A DNA stretch of 64,000 nt from [Actinomadura] parvosata subsp. kistnae (GCF_900323885.1 NZ_OOHJ01000013.1:232909-296908), one strand, 5' to 3'. Counted from the stretch's first letter, positions 32,596-41,781 are shown. Translations and numbers: made by a program. Notes: generated by a model not told the origin, from the letters alone.

Positions 32596-32674
32596 ACCAC
32601 GGCGAGGCACAGGCCACGCCAGCGCCGGCCGCGGAGGTCAGGGTTCTGCGGGCGCGGAGGGGCGCCGCGGTGGG

Positions 32675-33334
32675 TCAGAGGTGGCGTTCCTGCTGGTCGA
32701 GGATGGCGACCGAGACGGCGACCGCCTTCGCCGCGTCCCGCTCCTCGATCGCCTGCAACAGCTCCTCGTGCGAGCTGTCCGGCACCAGTGCCGCCTCCTC
32801 CTGGTCCCTGACGCTGTCGCGCAGCGCGTCGCTCATGCTGCGGTAGAGGTCGCCGAGCAGGGCGTTGTGGGCGGCGTCCGCGACCAGGAGGTGGAAGTCG
32901 ACGTCGGCGTCGGCGAAGCCGTCGAGGTCGCCGGCCCGGCTGGCCGCGTTCCTGCGGGCGAGGGTGTCGCGCATGGCGGTCAGGTCGTCGTCGGTGCGGC
33001 GGCCGGCGGCGAGCCGGGCGGCGACGAGGTCGAGGCCGCGGCGGACGTCGATGATGTCCATGGCGGCGGCCGTGTCGAGCCGGCGCCGCAGCGCGACCTG
33101 GGACTCGTCGGTCGCGGTCACGTAGGTGCCGTCGCCCTGCCGCGTGTGCAGCAGCCCCGCGTGCGCCAGCACCCGCACCGCTTCCCGTACCGACAGCCGG
33201 CTCATGCCGAGGCTCTCCGCCAGCCGGCTCTCGGACGGGATCTTGGTGCCGACCGGCCACACCCCCGCGGCGATCTCCCGGCGGAGCTCGGCGATGGCGG
33301 CGTCGACGAGCGAGGTCCTGGCGACGTTACGCAT
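32675..33334 (-). CDS. FadR/GntR family transcriptional regulator
   Basis: 219 residues from ATG 33334, with CAGGAG upstream. The GntR winged helix lies at 8-72 (IPSESRLAESLGMSRLSVREAVRVL, LLHTRQGDGTYV). The C-terminal FCD domain includes the metal-binding pattern with D..H..(VDFHLLVADAAHN) and later His residues (DSSHEELLQAIEERDA), typical for sensing small organic acids. It probably represses sugar-acid or organic-acid genes; the adjacent genes are a hydrolase and a membrane protein, so the target is not evident. Confidence 0.9.
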   Translation of the reverse strand: MRNVARTSLVDAAIAELRREIAAGVWPVGTKIPSESRLAESLGMSRLSVREAVRVLAHAGLLHTRQGDGTYVTATDESQVALRRRLDTAAAMDIIDVRRGLDLVAARLAAGRRTDDDLTAMRDTLARRNAASRAGDLDGFADADVDFHLLVADAAHNALLGDLYRSMSDALRDSVRDQEEAALVPDSSHEELLQAIEERDAAKAVAVSVAILDQQERHL

Positions 33335-33396
33335 GCACCTACTCCTGTTCGGCTGAAGAACCTCCACCCTAGATATTGCCGTACGGACGTGCCGGG

Positions 33397-34443
33397 TCAG
33401 ACGAGCGCGGCGGCGAGGCGTTCGATCGTGGGGCGGCCCTCCAGCGGGGACAGCCAGGCGGCGGGCAGCGGCGCGGTGCCGTGCAGGGCGCCCAGCAGGT
33501 TCCCGCACACGGAGCCGGTCGAGTCGCTGTCGCCCGAGTGGTTGACCGACAGCAGCAGCGCCCGGTCCACGGCGGGCTCGGCCAGGGCGCAGTAGACGCC
33601 GATGGCCAGCGCCTCCTCCGCCACCCACGCGCCGCCCAGCGACTCGACGGCCTCCGGCGAGTGCCCGCCGGCGCTCGCCAGGTGCACGGCGGCGCGCAGG
33701 GCGGCGGTGGTCTCCTCGTGGCCGGGGTACCGGGCCAGCAGCTCCATCGTCTCGTGGACGGCCGGCTCCAGCGCCTGGCCGGCCATGAGGTGGGCGATGA
33801 TTGCCGCGAACGCGCCCGCCGCGAGGTAACCGGTCGGGTGGCCGTGGGTGATCTGCGCGCAGGCCGCCGCCAGCTCGAACGCCTCCTGCGGCAGGCGGTT
33901 GACCAGCCCGAACGGGGCGGAGCGCATCACCGTTCCGCAGCCCTTGGAGTCGGGGTTCACCGGGCCCGGCACGCCCCACGCGGACGGGCCGGGGAACGGC
34001 CGGTGCAGGCCCGACAGGCAGGCGTTGCCGGGGGCGCGCCGCGAGTACAGCCAGCCCTCCTCGCGCAGGGTGCCGGTGTGGTGGGGGAGGGTCGCGGGCG
34101 GGGGAGCGGGGTGCTGCTGGGTGTCGAGCCAGCGCAGGTACGCCCGCCGCACCGCCTCGACGGCCGCCTCCCGCGCGTCGCCCCCGTCTTGGCCCTGGGT
34201 TTCGGTAGCGTGAGCTGCGGTGGCACGGGCGTCCAGCAGGCCCTCGACCGTGAAGAGGGTCATCTGGGTGTCGTCCGTGATCAGGCCGGTCCTGCCGCGC
34301 CAGGTCGCGACATATCCCGTGATGCCATCCGTCCCGTGATGCTTGCGGATGTCCCGCAACGACTGGAACTCGATCGGCGCGCCGAGCGCGTCACCGACCG
34401 CGCCGCCCAGAAGGCAGCCCCGTACCCGATCCAACACTTCCAT
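33397..34443 (-). CDS. ADP-ribosylglycohydrolase family protein
   Basis: 348 residues from ATG 34443 (MEVLDRVRGCLLGGAVGDALG, the standard family start). The dinuclear magnesium site is recognisable: GLITDDTQMTL near the N-terminus and SGDSDSTGSVCGNLLGA near the C-terminus. It should remove ADP-ribose from proteins or small molecules, or act on related N-glycosides. Divergent from the secreted peptidase gene, with 76 bases between the starts. No toxin or ADP-ribosyltransferase was seen beside it. Confidence 0.9.
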   Translation of the reverse strand: MEVLDRVRGCLLGGAVGDALGAPIEFQSLRDIRKHHGTDGITGYVATWRGRTGLITDDTQMTLFTVEGLLDARATAAHATETQGQDGGDAREAAVEAVRRAYLRWLDTQQHPAPPPATLPHHTGTLREEGWLYSRRAPGNACLSGLHRPFPGPSAWGVPGPVNPDSKGCGTVMRSAPFGLVNRLPQEAFELAAACAQITHGHPTGYLAAGAFAAIIAHLMAGQALEPAVHETMELLARYPGHEETTAALRAAVHLASAGGHSPEAVESLGGAWVAEEALAIGVYCALAEPAVDRALLLSVNHSGDSDSTGSVCGNLLGALHGTAPLPAAWLSPLEGRPTIERLAAALV

Positions 34444-34519
34444 GCCCTGGATATTGCCACCTTCCTGGCTCTTTGAGAGATTGCGCTTGTTTCGGCCAAT
34501 CGTGTCCCGGAGGTCACGC

Positions 34520-36445
34520 GTGTCACAATTACGCCCCGCCCTCTTCGCCGTCGCCCTCACCCTCGCGATCGCGACTCCCGCCCAGGCCGCCGCAGCCGCT
34601 CCCGCGATCACCGTCCGGGACGGCCGCACGCAGCCGGTCTTCTCGTACGCGGACGCGGTTCGCGAGCACGTGTACGTCGAATCGCCCGTGGACAGCGACG
34701 CCGACGGCGCGCTCGACCGGGTCAGGGTGGACATCATCCGGCCCAAGGAGTCCGGCCCCGGGCTCAGGGTGCCGGTGATCATCGACGAGAGCCCGTACTA
34801 CGACAACTCGGGACGCGGCAACGAGTCGGAACGCAAGGTCTACGACGCTGCCGGAAATGTCACGAAATTTCCGCTCTTCTACGACAACTACTTCGTCCCG
34901 CGCGGCTACGCCGTCCTGAACGTCGACATGCTCGGCACCACCCGCTCCGACGGCTGCCCCGACGTCGGCGGCAAGGCCGACGTGCTGGGCGGCAAGGCAG
35001 TCATCGACTGGCTCAACGGCCGCGCCAAGGCGTACAGGGCCGACGGCACCCCGGCCGTCGCCGACTGGACGACCGGCAGGTCCGCGATGATCGGCAAGTC
35101 GTACGACGGCACGCTCGCCAACGCCGTCGCCGCCACCGGCGTCGAAGGGCTCAAGACCATCGTGCCCATCTCGGCGATCAGCTCCTGGTACAAGTACCAG
35201 CGCTCGAACGGCGTCATCTACAACCTCGACTACGCCTCCTTCCTCGCCAACTACGTCGACACCGACCCCGACGCCAAGTGCCAGGCCGTCCGCGACAGGA
35301 TGGACGCCGAGGACGGCGACGACACCGGAAACTACAACCGGTTCTGGGCCGAACGCGACTACATCAACGGCCTGCTCGCCGACGTCTCCAAGGTCAGGGC
35401 GAGCGTCTTCGTCGTGCACACCGTCAACGACCTCAACGTCAAACCCGACAACTTCTCCGCCTGGTGGAAGGCCCTGGCCGACCGGAACGTCCCGCGCAAG
35501 ATCTGGGTCGGGCAGACCCAGCACGTGGACCCGTTCGACTTCCAAGGACGCAGGGACCTGTGGGTGGACACCCTGCACCGCTGGTTCGACCACTGGCTGC
35601 ACGGCGTCCGCAACGGGATCATGAACGAGCCGCGCGCCGACGTCGAGATCGGCCCCGTCCAGTGGATCACCCAGCGCGACTGGCCCGCCCCGTACGCGAT
35701 CAACGCGTCACTGCGGCCCGCCCCCGACGGCACGCTCGGCCTGCGCCCCGCCGCCGGCAACAGCACCGCGACCTTCACCGACGTCGCCATGAGCGAGAAC
35801 GACATGGTGGCCGGCATCGGCACCCCGAACCCCGGCCGCGTCGCGTTCACCACCGGAGCGCTCCCGCTCGACCTGCGCCTGTCCGGCACACCCACCGCCG
35901 ACCTGCGCGTCAAGCTCGACCGGCCCACCGCCAACCTGACCGCCCTCCTCGTCGACCTCGGCGATGCCACCCGCGTGGACTGGCGGCGCGGCCAGGGCAT
36001 CACCACCCTCACCGAGGAGGACTGCCACGGCGAGAGCACCGCGGCCGACGACGCCTGCTACCGCAAGGTCGTCACCAACCTCGCCACCCGGCCCCTCGAG
36101 ATCGTCGCGCGGGGCTGGATCGACGTCCAGAACCGGCAGTCACTCAGCCGACCCACACCCCTGCCGGCCGGCTCCTACGGGACGGTGCGGTGGCTGACGC
36201 TGCCGCAGGACTACACGTTCAAGAAGGGCCACCGGATCGCGCTCGTGGTCGCGGGCACCGACACCACGTACACCGACGAGGCCGGCACGGGGGCCGCCGT
36301 GACCCTCGACCTCTCCCGCAGCAGTGTGAACGTCCCGCTCGTGCTGGGGACACCGCTGGCGGACGTGCCTCAGGACGCCGCCACGTTCCGCGGGCCCGCC
36401 GAGGTGGAACTGCCCGAGCCTGAGACCGGGTTCCACTTCTTCTAA
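34520..36445 (+). CDS. Secreted Xaa-Pro dipeptidyl-peptidase (S15 family)
   Basis: 641 residues from GTG 34520, with GGAGG six bases upstream; the frame is open further upstream but this start puts the signal peptide (LRPALFAVALTLAIATPAQA) at the N-terminus. The alpha/beta-hydrolase core has the nucleophile Ser (about 194) in IGKSYDGTLA, the acid in HTVNDLNV and the base His in GQTQHVDPFDF. The C-terminal jelly-roll domain (FTTGALPLDLRLSGTP onward) is typical of S15 and cocaine-esterase-like enzymes. It should release X-Pro dipeptides outside the cell. Ends in a strong terminator. Confidence 0.9.
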   Translation: MSQLRPALFAVALTLAIATPAQAAAAAPAITVRDGRTQPVFSYADAVREHVYVESPVDSDADGALDRVRVDIIRPKESGPGLRVPVIIDESPYYDNSGRGNESERKVYDAAGNVTKFPLFYDNYFVPRGYAVLNVDMLGTTRSDGCPDVGGKADVLGGKAVIDWLNGRAKAYRADGTPAVADWTTGRSAMIGKSYDGTLANAVAATGVEGLKTIVPISAISSWYKYQRSNGVIYNLDYASFLANYVDTDPDAKCQAVRDRMDAEDGDDTGNYNRFWAERDYINGLLADVSKVRASVFVVHTVNDLNVKPDNFSAWWKALADRNVPRKIWVGQTQHVDPFDFQGRRDLWVDTLHRWFDHWLHGVRNGIMNEPRADVEIGPVQWITQRDWPAPYAINASLRPAPDGTLGLRPAAGNSTATFTDVAMSENDMVAGIGTPNPGRVAFTTGALPLDLRLSGTPTADLRVKLDRPTANLTALLVDLGDATRVDWRRGQGITTLTEEDCHGESTAADDACYRKVVTNLATRPLEIVARGWIDVQNRQSLSRPTPLPAGSYGTVRWLTLPQDYTFKKGHRIALVVAGTDTTYTDEAGTGAAVTLDLSRSSVNVPLVLGTPLADVPQDAATFRGPAEVELPEPETGFHFF

Positions 36446-36494
36446 CCCACCTCGACCCCCGCCGCACTCCGGCGGGGGTCGCTTGGGTTTTTAC
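36444..36494 (+). terminator. Rho-independent terminator of the S15 peptidase gene
   Basis: GACCCCCGCCG (36454-36464) and CGGCGGGGGTC (36470-36480) form an 11-bp stem with a 5-base loop; the flanking AACCCA and TGGGTT extend it, and TTTTT follows at about 36488. One of the few canonical terminators in the window. Confidence 0.85.
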
Positions 36495-36892
36495 CGGCGC
36501 GCGAAACGGACGCCCAGCGCCCGGCGCTACGCCCGCGGCCACCCGGCAGGACGGTCGCGCGGGGCGGCGACCCGAGACGGCGGGTCGGTGTGCGGACGGC
36601 ACCCTCGCAGCAGCGGCATGCGCCTGGGGTGCGTGGCACTGGCGGGGCGGCTCGCGTGGAGTGGACGGTGCCGCGCTTACGGCCCTATGGCGCGATGGTG
36701 GCGCTGGGCGCGGCCGATGCGGCGGGGCGGTGTGTGGGCGGCGCCTTCGGCACGGTGGCGGGTGCGGGCATGCACGTAGCAGGGGCCGGATGAGTGTCGC
36801 GGCGTGCGCGATGAGCCCCGCTTGTCCGTGCGGCGCGCACGACGGCCTCGCCCGCGCCGTGCAGAGCGCGACGGCTCCGCCTGCCGGAGGGG
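36495..36892. other. Intergenic region without a supportable gene
   Basis: About 400 bases between the peptidase terminator and the stop of the leftward sigma-like gene. Open frames here on both strands encode only Arg/Gly/Ala-rich low-complexity sequence without ribosome binding sites. I see no RNA gene or clear hairpin. Confidence 0.5.
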
Positions 36893-38722
36893 TCAGTCGC
36901 ACGGGCGGTGGGGGTCGCCGTTGCGGACGCTGAGGGTGGTGCCGGAGTCCGCGGAGCGGGGGGACGTCCAGGAGATGCGTAGCGTCAGGGAGCCGCCGGC
37001 CCGGGTGATGCCGCCGGTGGTGCGGCCGTCGCCGGTCGTGTGGCCGGTCCAGCGGACGGTGATCCGCCCGTGCCGTTCCACCGCCCCCAGCTCGCACGCG
37101 TCCCGAGGGGCCTGGATGCGGAAGCGGTGGCCGGAGACGGTGATGCCGGCGGTGGCGGAGGTCGAGGTGATGGCGCAGCGGCCGGTGCACGACAGGGAGA
37201 ACGTGCCGCTGCGTCCTGAGCCCAGTGACAGGGACGGCGGCGACAGGCGGGCCACGGGCGGGGCGGGGCGGGGGAGGGCGGTCTTCTTGGGGACGGAGCG
37301 GAGGCCCGAGCCGGCCAGGGTCTGGGTGGTGGCGGAGACGGTGGGGTCGGCGGGGGCGTTCAGGAGCAGGGTGGTCTGGGCGGCGGTCTTGGTGATCGTG
37401 GCCGGCTGGGACTGGGCGTTCAGCACGGCCCAGATGAGGCCGGCGGCGAGCAGGCCGACGCCGAGGATGAGGGCGAGCCGGGCCACGGCCCTGATCGGGG
37501 TGCCGGGCTCGGGGTCGTCGTCCTCGTCGGCGGGCAGCCGCCAGTATTCCTGCCACTGCGCCGCGTCCCCGTTCGCCGGTTGTTCGAGGGCGGACAGGGT
37601 GAGGCCGCCGTAGCGGACGATGGCGCCGCTCTGGTGGGTGCCGTTGCTCTCGCCCTTGATGGCGGTGGTGTAGACGAGCTTGTCGCCGTACGCGCCGCCG
37701 CGGAAGGGCCGGGTGCGGCTGGGCGGGGTGAAGGGGTGCCGGCCCCGTACGGCCGGCGCGCCCGGAGGCCCCAGGCCCGCGCCCGCCTGCTCAGGATCAG
37801 GATCAGGGCCGGGGATGGGGGCGGAGAGGGGAATGGGGCGCCCGGGGGGCTCCTGGTCGGCGGCGGCCGCGCCCGCCGCCGACCAGGGCTTTCCCGAGGT
37901 CGCCGTCGTGGGGCCGGCGACCTGGGCGGGCGGCGTGGTGTCGGCGACCGGAGGAGCCGGCGACGAGAGGCCGGTCTCCACCAGTGTGCGGGCCTGCACT
38001 GGAAAGCCGTCGGCCCGCCAGAGTGGCCCCTCGCCGGGCAACGGCTGCGCCGACGCCAGCCGGTTGGGAAGCGTGCCGGGCAGTGTCGCGATCGGCAGGC
38101 GGCGCAGCAGCGCGCCGGCCGTCATGGTCCTGGGCGCGGCCCGGCAGGTCGCGCAGGACTGGATGTGCCGGCCGATCCTGGCCCTGGCCCGCCGTCCTGG
38201 CGCGGCGACCCATTCGGCCATGCGCGCGGTCAGGACGGGGCAGCCGGCGCGGGAGCGGGCGGCGATGATCGCGGCGAACCATTCCTCCAGCCCGGCCGCG
38301 GCCCGCGCGACGATGGCGTGGACCTCGGGCTCGGGCAGCTCGAAGATGGCGGCGAGCTCGGCGTCGGCCAGGCCGTGCCGTACGGACAGGTCGAGGAGCT
38401 CGCGCTGGGGGCGTTCGAGGGAGAGCAGCGCTTCGGGCAGCAGCTCGGACATGCGGCCGGGCCGCGACCAGGAGCCGATGCTCGCGGGCTTGGCGACGAC
38501 GGCCCGGTGGGCTCGGGCGACGGCGTACAGCCAGGGCCGTCTCAGGGCCGGATCGACCACGCGATCCGCGTACAGGTGGACGGTCATCGCGGCGCCGGCG
38601 ACGGCCTGCTCGGCGTCGCCCGCGGCGAGCTCGGTGCGGCAGTAGTCGTAGAGGCGGGCGCCGTGCTTGTCGCACAGGTCACGAATGGCCTGGCGCGCGT
38701 CGTCCGACAGGGTTCGCCACAT
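36893..38722 (-). CDS. ECF-sigma-like / zinc-finger / transmembrane fusion protein
   Basis: 609 residues. Residues 1-80 resemble sigma region 2 (LCDKHGARLYDYCRTEL, RPWLYAVARAHRAV); 95-150 resemble region 4 (LERPQRELLDLSVRHGLADAELAAIF). An anti-sigma-type zinc finger follows (about 180-195, GRHIQSCATC). Then come a Pro-rich linker, a membrane helix (about 411-437) and an extracytoplasmic beta-rich C-terminus (LSCTGRCAI). A sigma factor and its membrane anti-sigma factor thus appear fused in one chain; release of the sigma part would need proteolysis (inference). Gene lies 45 bases from the FAD monooxygenase stop. Confidence 0.75.
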   Translation of the reverse strand: MWRTLSDDARQAIRDLCDKHGARLYDYCRTELAAGDAEQAVAGAAMTVHLYADRVVDPALRRPWLYAVARAHRAVVAKPASIGSWSRPGRMSELLPEALLSLERPQRELLDLSVRHGLADAELAAIFELPEPEVHAIVARAAAGLEEWFAAIIAARSRAGCPVLTARMAEWVAAPGRRARARIGRHIQSCATCRAAPRTMTAGALLRRLPIATLPGTLPNRLASAQPLPGEGPLWRADGFPVQARTLVETGLSSPAPPVADTTPPAQVAGPTTATSGKPWSAAGAAAADQEPPGRPIPLSAPIPGPDPDPEQAGAGLGPPGAPAVRGRHPFTPPSRTRPFRGGAYGDKLVYTTAIKGESNGTHQSGAIVRYGGLTLSALEQPANGDAAQWQEYWRLPADEDDDPEPGTPIRAVARLALILGVGLLAAGLIWAVLNAQSQPATITKTAAQTTLLLNAPADPTVSATTQTLAGSGLRSVPKKTALPRPAPPVARLSPPSLSLGSGRSGTFSLSCTGRCAITSTSATAGITVSGHRFRIQAPRDACELGAVERHGRITVRWTGHTTGDGRTTGGITRAGGSLTLRISWTSPRSADSGTTLSVRNGDPHRPCD

Positions 38723-38767
38723 CCGGTGTCACCTCCTCCGTTCGGTACGCGGACGCTGGTTCGTGGT

Positions 38768-39931
38768 TCAGGTCCCCCCGGGGGTGTCGAGCAGCGACGC
38801 CTGCGCCAGGTAGGCGCGGGTGGCGTCGGGGTCGCCGGCGATGGCCCGCAGCCCGGCCATGGCGGCGGCGAGCCGGGCGCTGTCGCGTTCGCGCACTCCC
38901 GCCGGGCGGGTCTCGCCCCGGGGGATCACGCGGTGCAGCAGCACGGAGCGGCGCCGCCAGGCCCACGCCTCCAGCGCGGCGGGCCGGGCGGAGCCGTGGA
39001 GCACGGCCGCGAGGACCTGGCCGGCCTCGGCGGCGTCGTGGATGCCGGCGTTCATGTTGAGCCCGCCGACGGTGGAGGTCAGGTGCGCCGCGTCGCCGAC
39101 GAACAGCACCCGCCCGCACCGGTACGACGTCAGCACGCCCCTGGACAGCCCGAACCGGTCGGCTCCGGTGATCCGGATCGGCTCGCCCGCGCCCGGCAGC
39201 GCCCTGCGGACCAGCAGCGACAGGTTGGGCGCGGACAGCGGCTCGTGCGTGTCGCAGGGGATCTTGAAGATGATCCGCCAGTGGTCGGGCAGGCCGAGCA
39301 GGGTGCACGACTGCTGCACGTCCCGCACGTACGTCAGCGGCGCGAGGCTGGGCAGCAGCCGGTCGAGCGGCGCGTCGGTGAAGACCCGCAGCGCCTGCGC
39401 CGGGCAGGCGGAGCGGGGGAACGGCAGGCCGAGCGAGCCGCGCACGGTGCTGTGGGCGCCGTCGGCGGCGATGAGGTACCGGGCCCGCGTCCAGGTGTGG
39501 CCGACGCGGACCCGGATGCCGGTGCCGCCCTCCGCCACGCCGTCCACGTGGGTGCCGAACCGCACGTCCACGTCCGGGTAGACGCTGAGGGCGGACAGCA
39601 GCAGCGGGGTCAGGCGGGCCTGGTCGGCGTGGATCCTGAAGGGGTGCTTGGTCAGGCCGTCGAGCCGGTTCATGCCCATCTCGGCCAGCACGATCCCCGA
39701 CCGGTCGCGCCACTGCACCCGCTCCACGACCCGGCCCGCGGCGACCAGCCTGGACGCCACGCCGAGGTCGTCGAGCAGGTCGAGGGTGGCGGGGTGGAAG
39801 GTGCAGGCGCGCGCCTGCCGGGGCAGCTCGCTCTCGCGCTCCAGGACGGTGACCGGGATCCCGGCCCTGGCCAGGCAGAGCGCGGCGGTCAGCCCGGCGG
39901 GCCCGGCTCCTGCGACGATGACGCCGTTCAT
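38768..39931 (-). CDS. FAD-dependent aromatic monooxygenase
   Basis: 387 residues from ATG 39931. GxGxxG for FAD is at 8-13 (VAGAGPAGLTAAL). The NADPH/FAD motif lies in ARYLIAADGAHSTVR, and the second FAD motif in VLFVGDAAHLTSTVGGLNMN. This is the class A flavoprotein hydroxylase (PHBH) layout at normal length, with a PheA/TfdB-like pattern. It hydroxylates an aromatic or polyketide-like substrate using NAD(P)H and oxygen. It overlaps the maleate-isomerase-like gene by 4 bases, so the two enzymes likely work in one pathway, such as ring hydroxylation and later diacid isomerisation. Confidence 0.88.
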   Translation of the reverse strand: MNGVIVAGAGPAGLTAALCLARAGIPVTVLERESELPRQARACTFHPATLDLLDDLGVASRLVAAGRVVERVQWRDRSGIVLAEMGMNRLDGLTKHPFRIHADQARLTPLLLSALSVYPDVDVRFGTHVDGVAEGGTGIRVRVGHTWTRARYLIAADGAHSTVRGSLGLPFPRSACPAQALRVFTDAPLDRLLPSLAPLTYVRDVQQSCTLLGLPDHWRIIFKIPCDTHEPLSAPNLSLLVRRALPGAGEPIRITGADRFGLSRGVLTSYRCGRVLFVGDAAHLTSTVGGLNMNAGIHDAAEAGQVLAAVLHGSARPAALEAWAWRRRSVLLHRVIPRGETRPAGVRERDSARLAAAMAGLRAIAGDPDATRAYLAQASLLDTPGGT

Positions 39932-40671
39932 GGCCGGCCTCCGACGCGGGCCGCGGCGGCCATGTGGCGGCGGTACGGCACGCGGCTGAGCGTCACGTGC
40001 CGGCCGACGGCCTTGGACAGGGCCCACCAGGCCACGCAGAGGTTCGAGGTGAGCAGGGTACGGTCGTTGCCGCTGGTCAGCGGCCTGAGCACGGGCAGCG
40101 TGGGCAGCCCGGTGCCGGTGAACAGCAGCACGGCGTCGCCCGGCACCTCGGCCAGCTCGACCTGGCTGACCAGGGACGCGGGCGTGTGCCCGTAGGGGGA
40201 GTAGCCGTCGGGGGCGCGTACCTGGACGACCTGGGTGACGTTCAGCCCGGCCGTCTTCCAGAAGCGCTCGGCCAGGTCGGTCACCCACGGCTGGTACGGC
40301 GAGACCAGCACGATGTCGGTCACCATCACGTGCTCCAGCGCCTCGCGCGTGGCCTGCGTGGCGGAGGCGAACGGCACCCCTGTCGCGGCGGTCAGCTCGG
40401 CGCACTGCTCGCGGTCCTCGTCGGGGCCGAGCAGGTAGCGGGGCTCGCTGCAGGCCATGACCAGCGCGTCGAGCCGCAGCCCGTCGAACGCGCCGAGCAT
40501 GGCGGGCACGGCGGAGTTGTAGCTCTCCAGCCGGTCGATCAGGGACCGTCCCGGCCGGGCGGGGAGGCGGGCGACGTGCATGTCGGCCCGCGAGCCGAGC
40601 AGCCGGGTCAGCTCGGGCTCGGCCGACGGGTTCGCGGGCGCCACGAGCACGCCGATCCTGCGGCGGCTCAT
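39928..40671 (-). CDS. Asp/Glu racemase superfamily protein (maleate isomerase / arylmalonate decarboxylase-like)
   Basis: 247 residues. Layout of the maleate cis-trans isomerase/arylmalonate decarboxylase group: IGVLVAPANPSAEPEL at the N-terminus (substrate-binding Asn-Pro), catalytic Cys74 in LVMACSEPRYLLG, FASATQATREAL, VLVSPYQPWV, and a C-terminal TSNLCVAWWAL in place of the usual second Cys region (C at similar spacing). Cofactor-independent proton transfer or decarboxylation is expected. Coupled to the FAD monooxygenase (ATGA overlap). Substrate unknown; the active-site motif SEPRYL differs from the usual TSGS, so a different acid may be used. Confidence 0.78.
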   Translation of the reverse strand: MSRRRIGVLVAPANPSAEPELTRLLGSRADMHVARLPARPGRSLIDRLESYNSAVPAMLGAFDGLRLDALVMACSEPRYLLGPDEDREQCAELTAATGVPFASATQATREALEHVMVTDIVLVSPYQPWVTDLAERFWKTAGLNVTQVVQVRAPDGYSPYGHTPASLVSQVELAEVPGDAVLLFTGTGLPTLPVLRPLTSGNDRTLLTSNLCVAWWALSKAVGRHVTLSRVPYRRHMAAAARVGGRP

Positions 40672-40747
40672 GGTGTGCCCCGGACGGTGCGCATGGTCTT
40701 CTCCTCCTGTGCGGGAAGGTCTTCCGGTGCCGGAAGGCGAAGAGGTT

Positions 40748-40960
40748 TCAGGGGGTGCGGTGGTGGGTCAGGGCGTGGTCGATCTCGGTGATCGCCGCGA
40801 CGGACACCTGCCGGATGCGGCGCAGCTGGTGCACGGTGCGCGCCGCTCCCTGGTCCTCTTCACGGGGTTTCCCGCCGGACGGTGGTGGGGGCGCGCCGGG
40901 TCGTACGCCCCGGGGGTGCACTTCGTGCGGTTGTGACCTGCGCAGCTCGTCGGTGAGCAT
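40748..40960 (-). CDS. Short unrecognised protein in the flavoprotein operon
   Basis: 70 residues from ATG 40960, well placed behind AGGAG. N-terminus MLTDELRRSQPHEVHPRG, a Pro/Gly-rich middle (GAPPPPSGGKP), and a helical C-terminus RTVHQLRRIRQVSVAAITEI. Soluble, basic, His-rich (six His). It begins 8 bases after the stop of the 270-residue gene. It could be a small regulator, or a peptide substrate of the neighbouring enzymes; no leader-core pattern of a known peptide class is clear. I do not recognise it. Confidence 0.5.
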   Translation of the reverse strand: MLTDELRRSQPHEVHPRGVRPGAPPPPSGGKPREEDQGAARTVHQLRRIRQVSVAAITEIDHALTHHRTP

Positions 40961-40968
40961 GATCACTC

Positions 40969-41781
40969 CTATGTGGAGGCGGGTGGTGAGGGGTGCGGCG
41001 CGGAGAGGAGCCGGCGCGGTGTCGCCACCGGCTCCTCTCCGGCCGCGCGTCGGGGTGGAGGTCCGGTCTCACGTTCCGACGCCACGGCGACCCGCACCAG
41101 CGCCGTGGCGGCGAGCAGAACGGTGGCCGGCGGAACGGCCATGAGCACGCGGGCGTGCCCGGGCGACGGCCCCCTTGGGGGCGGCCGGTCGATCGGCATC
41201 GTGGCGCCCGTCACGGCGATCGTCCCGCCCGGCATCGCTGCCGTGCCGATGGTGCCGTCCAGGCCGGGAACACCGCCGTAGACGACCCTGCCGAGCCCGA
41301 CGCGGCGGACGACCGGCATGGCCGGAGGCGCCGCCGCCATCGTGGCGGCCCTTGTGGGGCCGCCGTCCCGCCGCGGGTCGCGGGCACGCCGCCGCCGCGA
41401 GTTCAGCGGCAGGGCGGCGGGCGTGCGCGGGCGACCTCGCGGGCGGGAAGAAAGCCGGCCCCAGGCGCCACCCCTCGAGACGGCCAGCACGCCAGCCGCT
41501 ACCGCGCTGGCCGTCAGCACCGCGCCGACTAGGTCGGGCACGTGCCGCACGGTGCCGGGGGGGTGGGGAAGCGCCGGGGCCAGCGCTTTGTGCGCCGCCA
41601 CACGGGCCGCGTACGGGTCGCGCCGGCCGAGACCGGCCGGCGGCCGTGCGCCGCGGGGTGGCGGCGGTCGCCGGGACGCGAGCGGGATTCCCGCCGTCGC
41701 GCCCGGGCGGTGGGGGTCCGGAGGCGACGTCGGCGGGATGGCCGCCGTCGCGCCCGGGCAGTGGGGGGCCGGGGGTCTCAT
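40969..41781 (-). CDS. Proline/arginine-rich protein with two hydrophobic segments
   Basis: 270 residues from ATG 41781, which overlaps the stop of the upstream gene (ATGA). The first 60 residues carry a near-repeat (HCPGATAAIPP and HRPGATAGIPL) encoded by a tandem DNA repeat at about 41690-41775. Two hydrophobic stretches (VGAVLTASAVAAGVLAV, ARVLMAVPPATVLLAATAL) could cross the membrane, separated by Arg-rich and Gly-rich parts. Composition alone would make it doubtful; the exact 4-base overlap with its neighbour and the ribosome-binding site of the next gene support it. Unknown function. Confidence 0.45.
   Translation of the reverse strand: MRPPAPHCPGATAAIPPTSPPDPHRPGATAGIPLASRRPPPPRGARPPAGLGRRDPYAARVAAHKALAPALPHPPGTVRHVPDLVGAVLTASAVAAGVLAVSRGGAWGRLSSRPRGRPRTPAALPLNSRRRRARDPRRDGGPTRAATMAAAPPAMPVVRRVGLGRVVYGGVPGLDGTIGTAAMPGGTIAVTGATMPIDRPPPRGPSPGHARVLMAVPPATVLLAATALVRVAVASERETGPPPRRAAGEEPVATPRRLLSAPHPSPPAST

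Noticed and set aside
29461..32610. Open frame of 1049 codons antisense to the SCO7613-type gene
   Set aside because: Pro/Ala/Ser/Arg-rich low-complexity translation, typical of the opposite strand of a GC-rich membrane protein gene.
36219..37556. 445-codon leftward frame across the peptidase 3' end and the sigma-like gene
   Set aside because: Crosses a strong terminator and overlaps two well-supported genes; composition is shadow-like.
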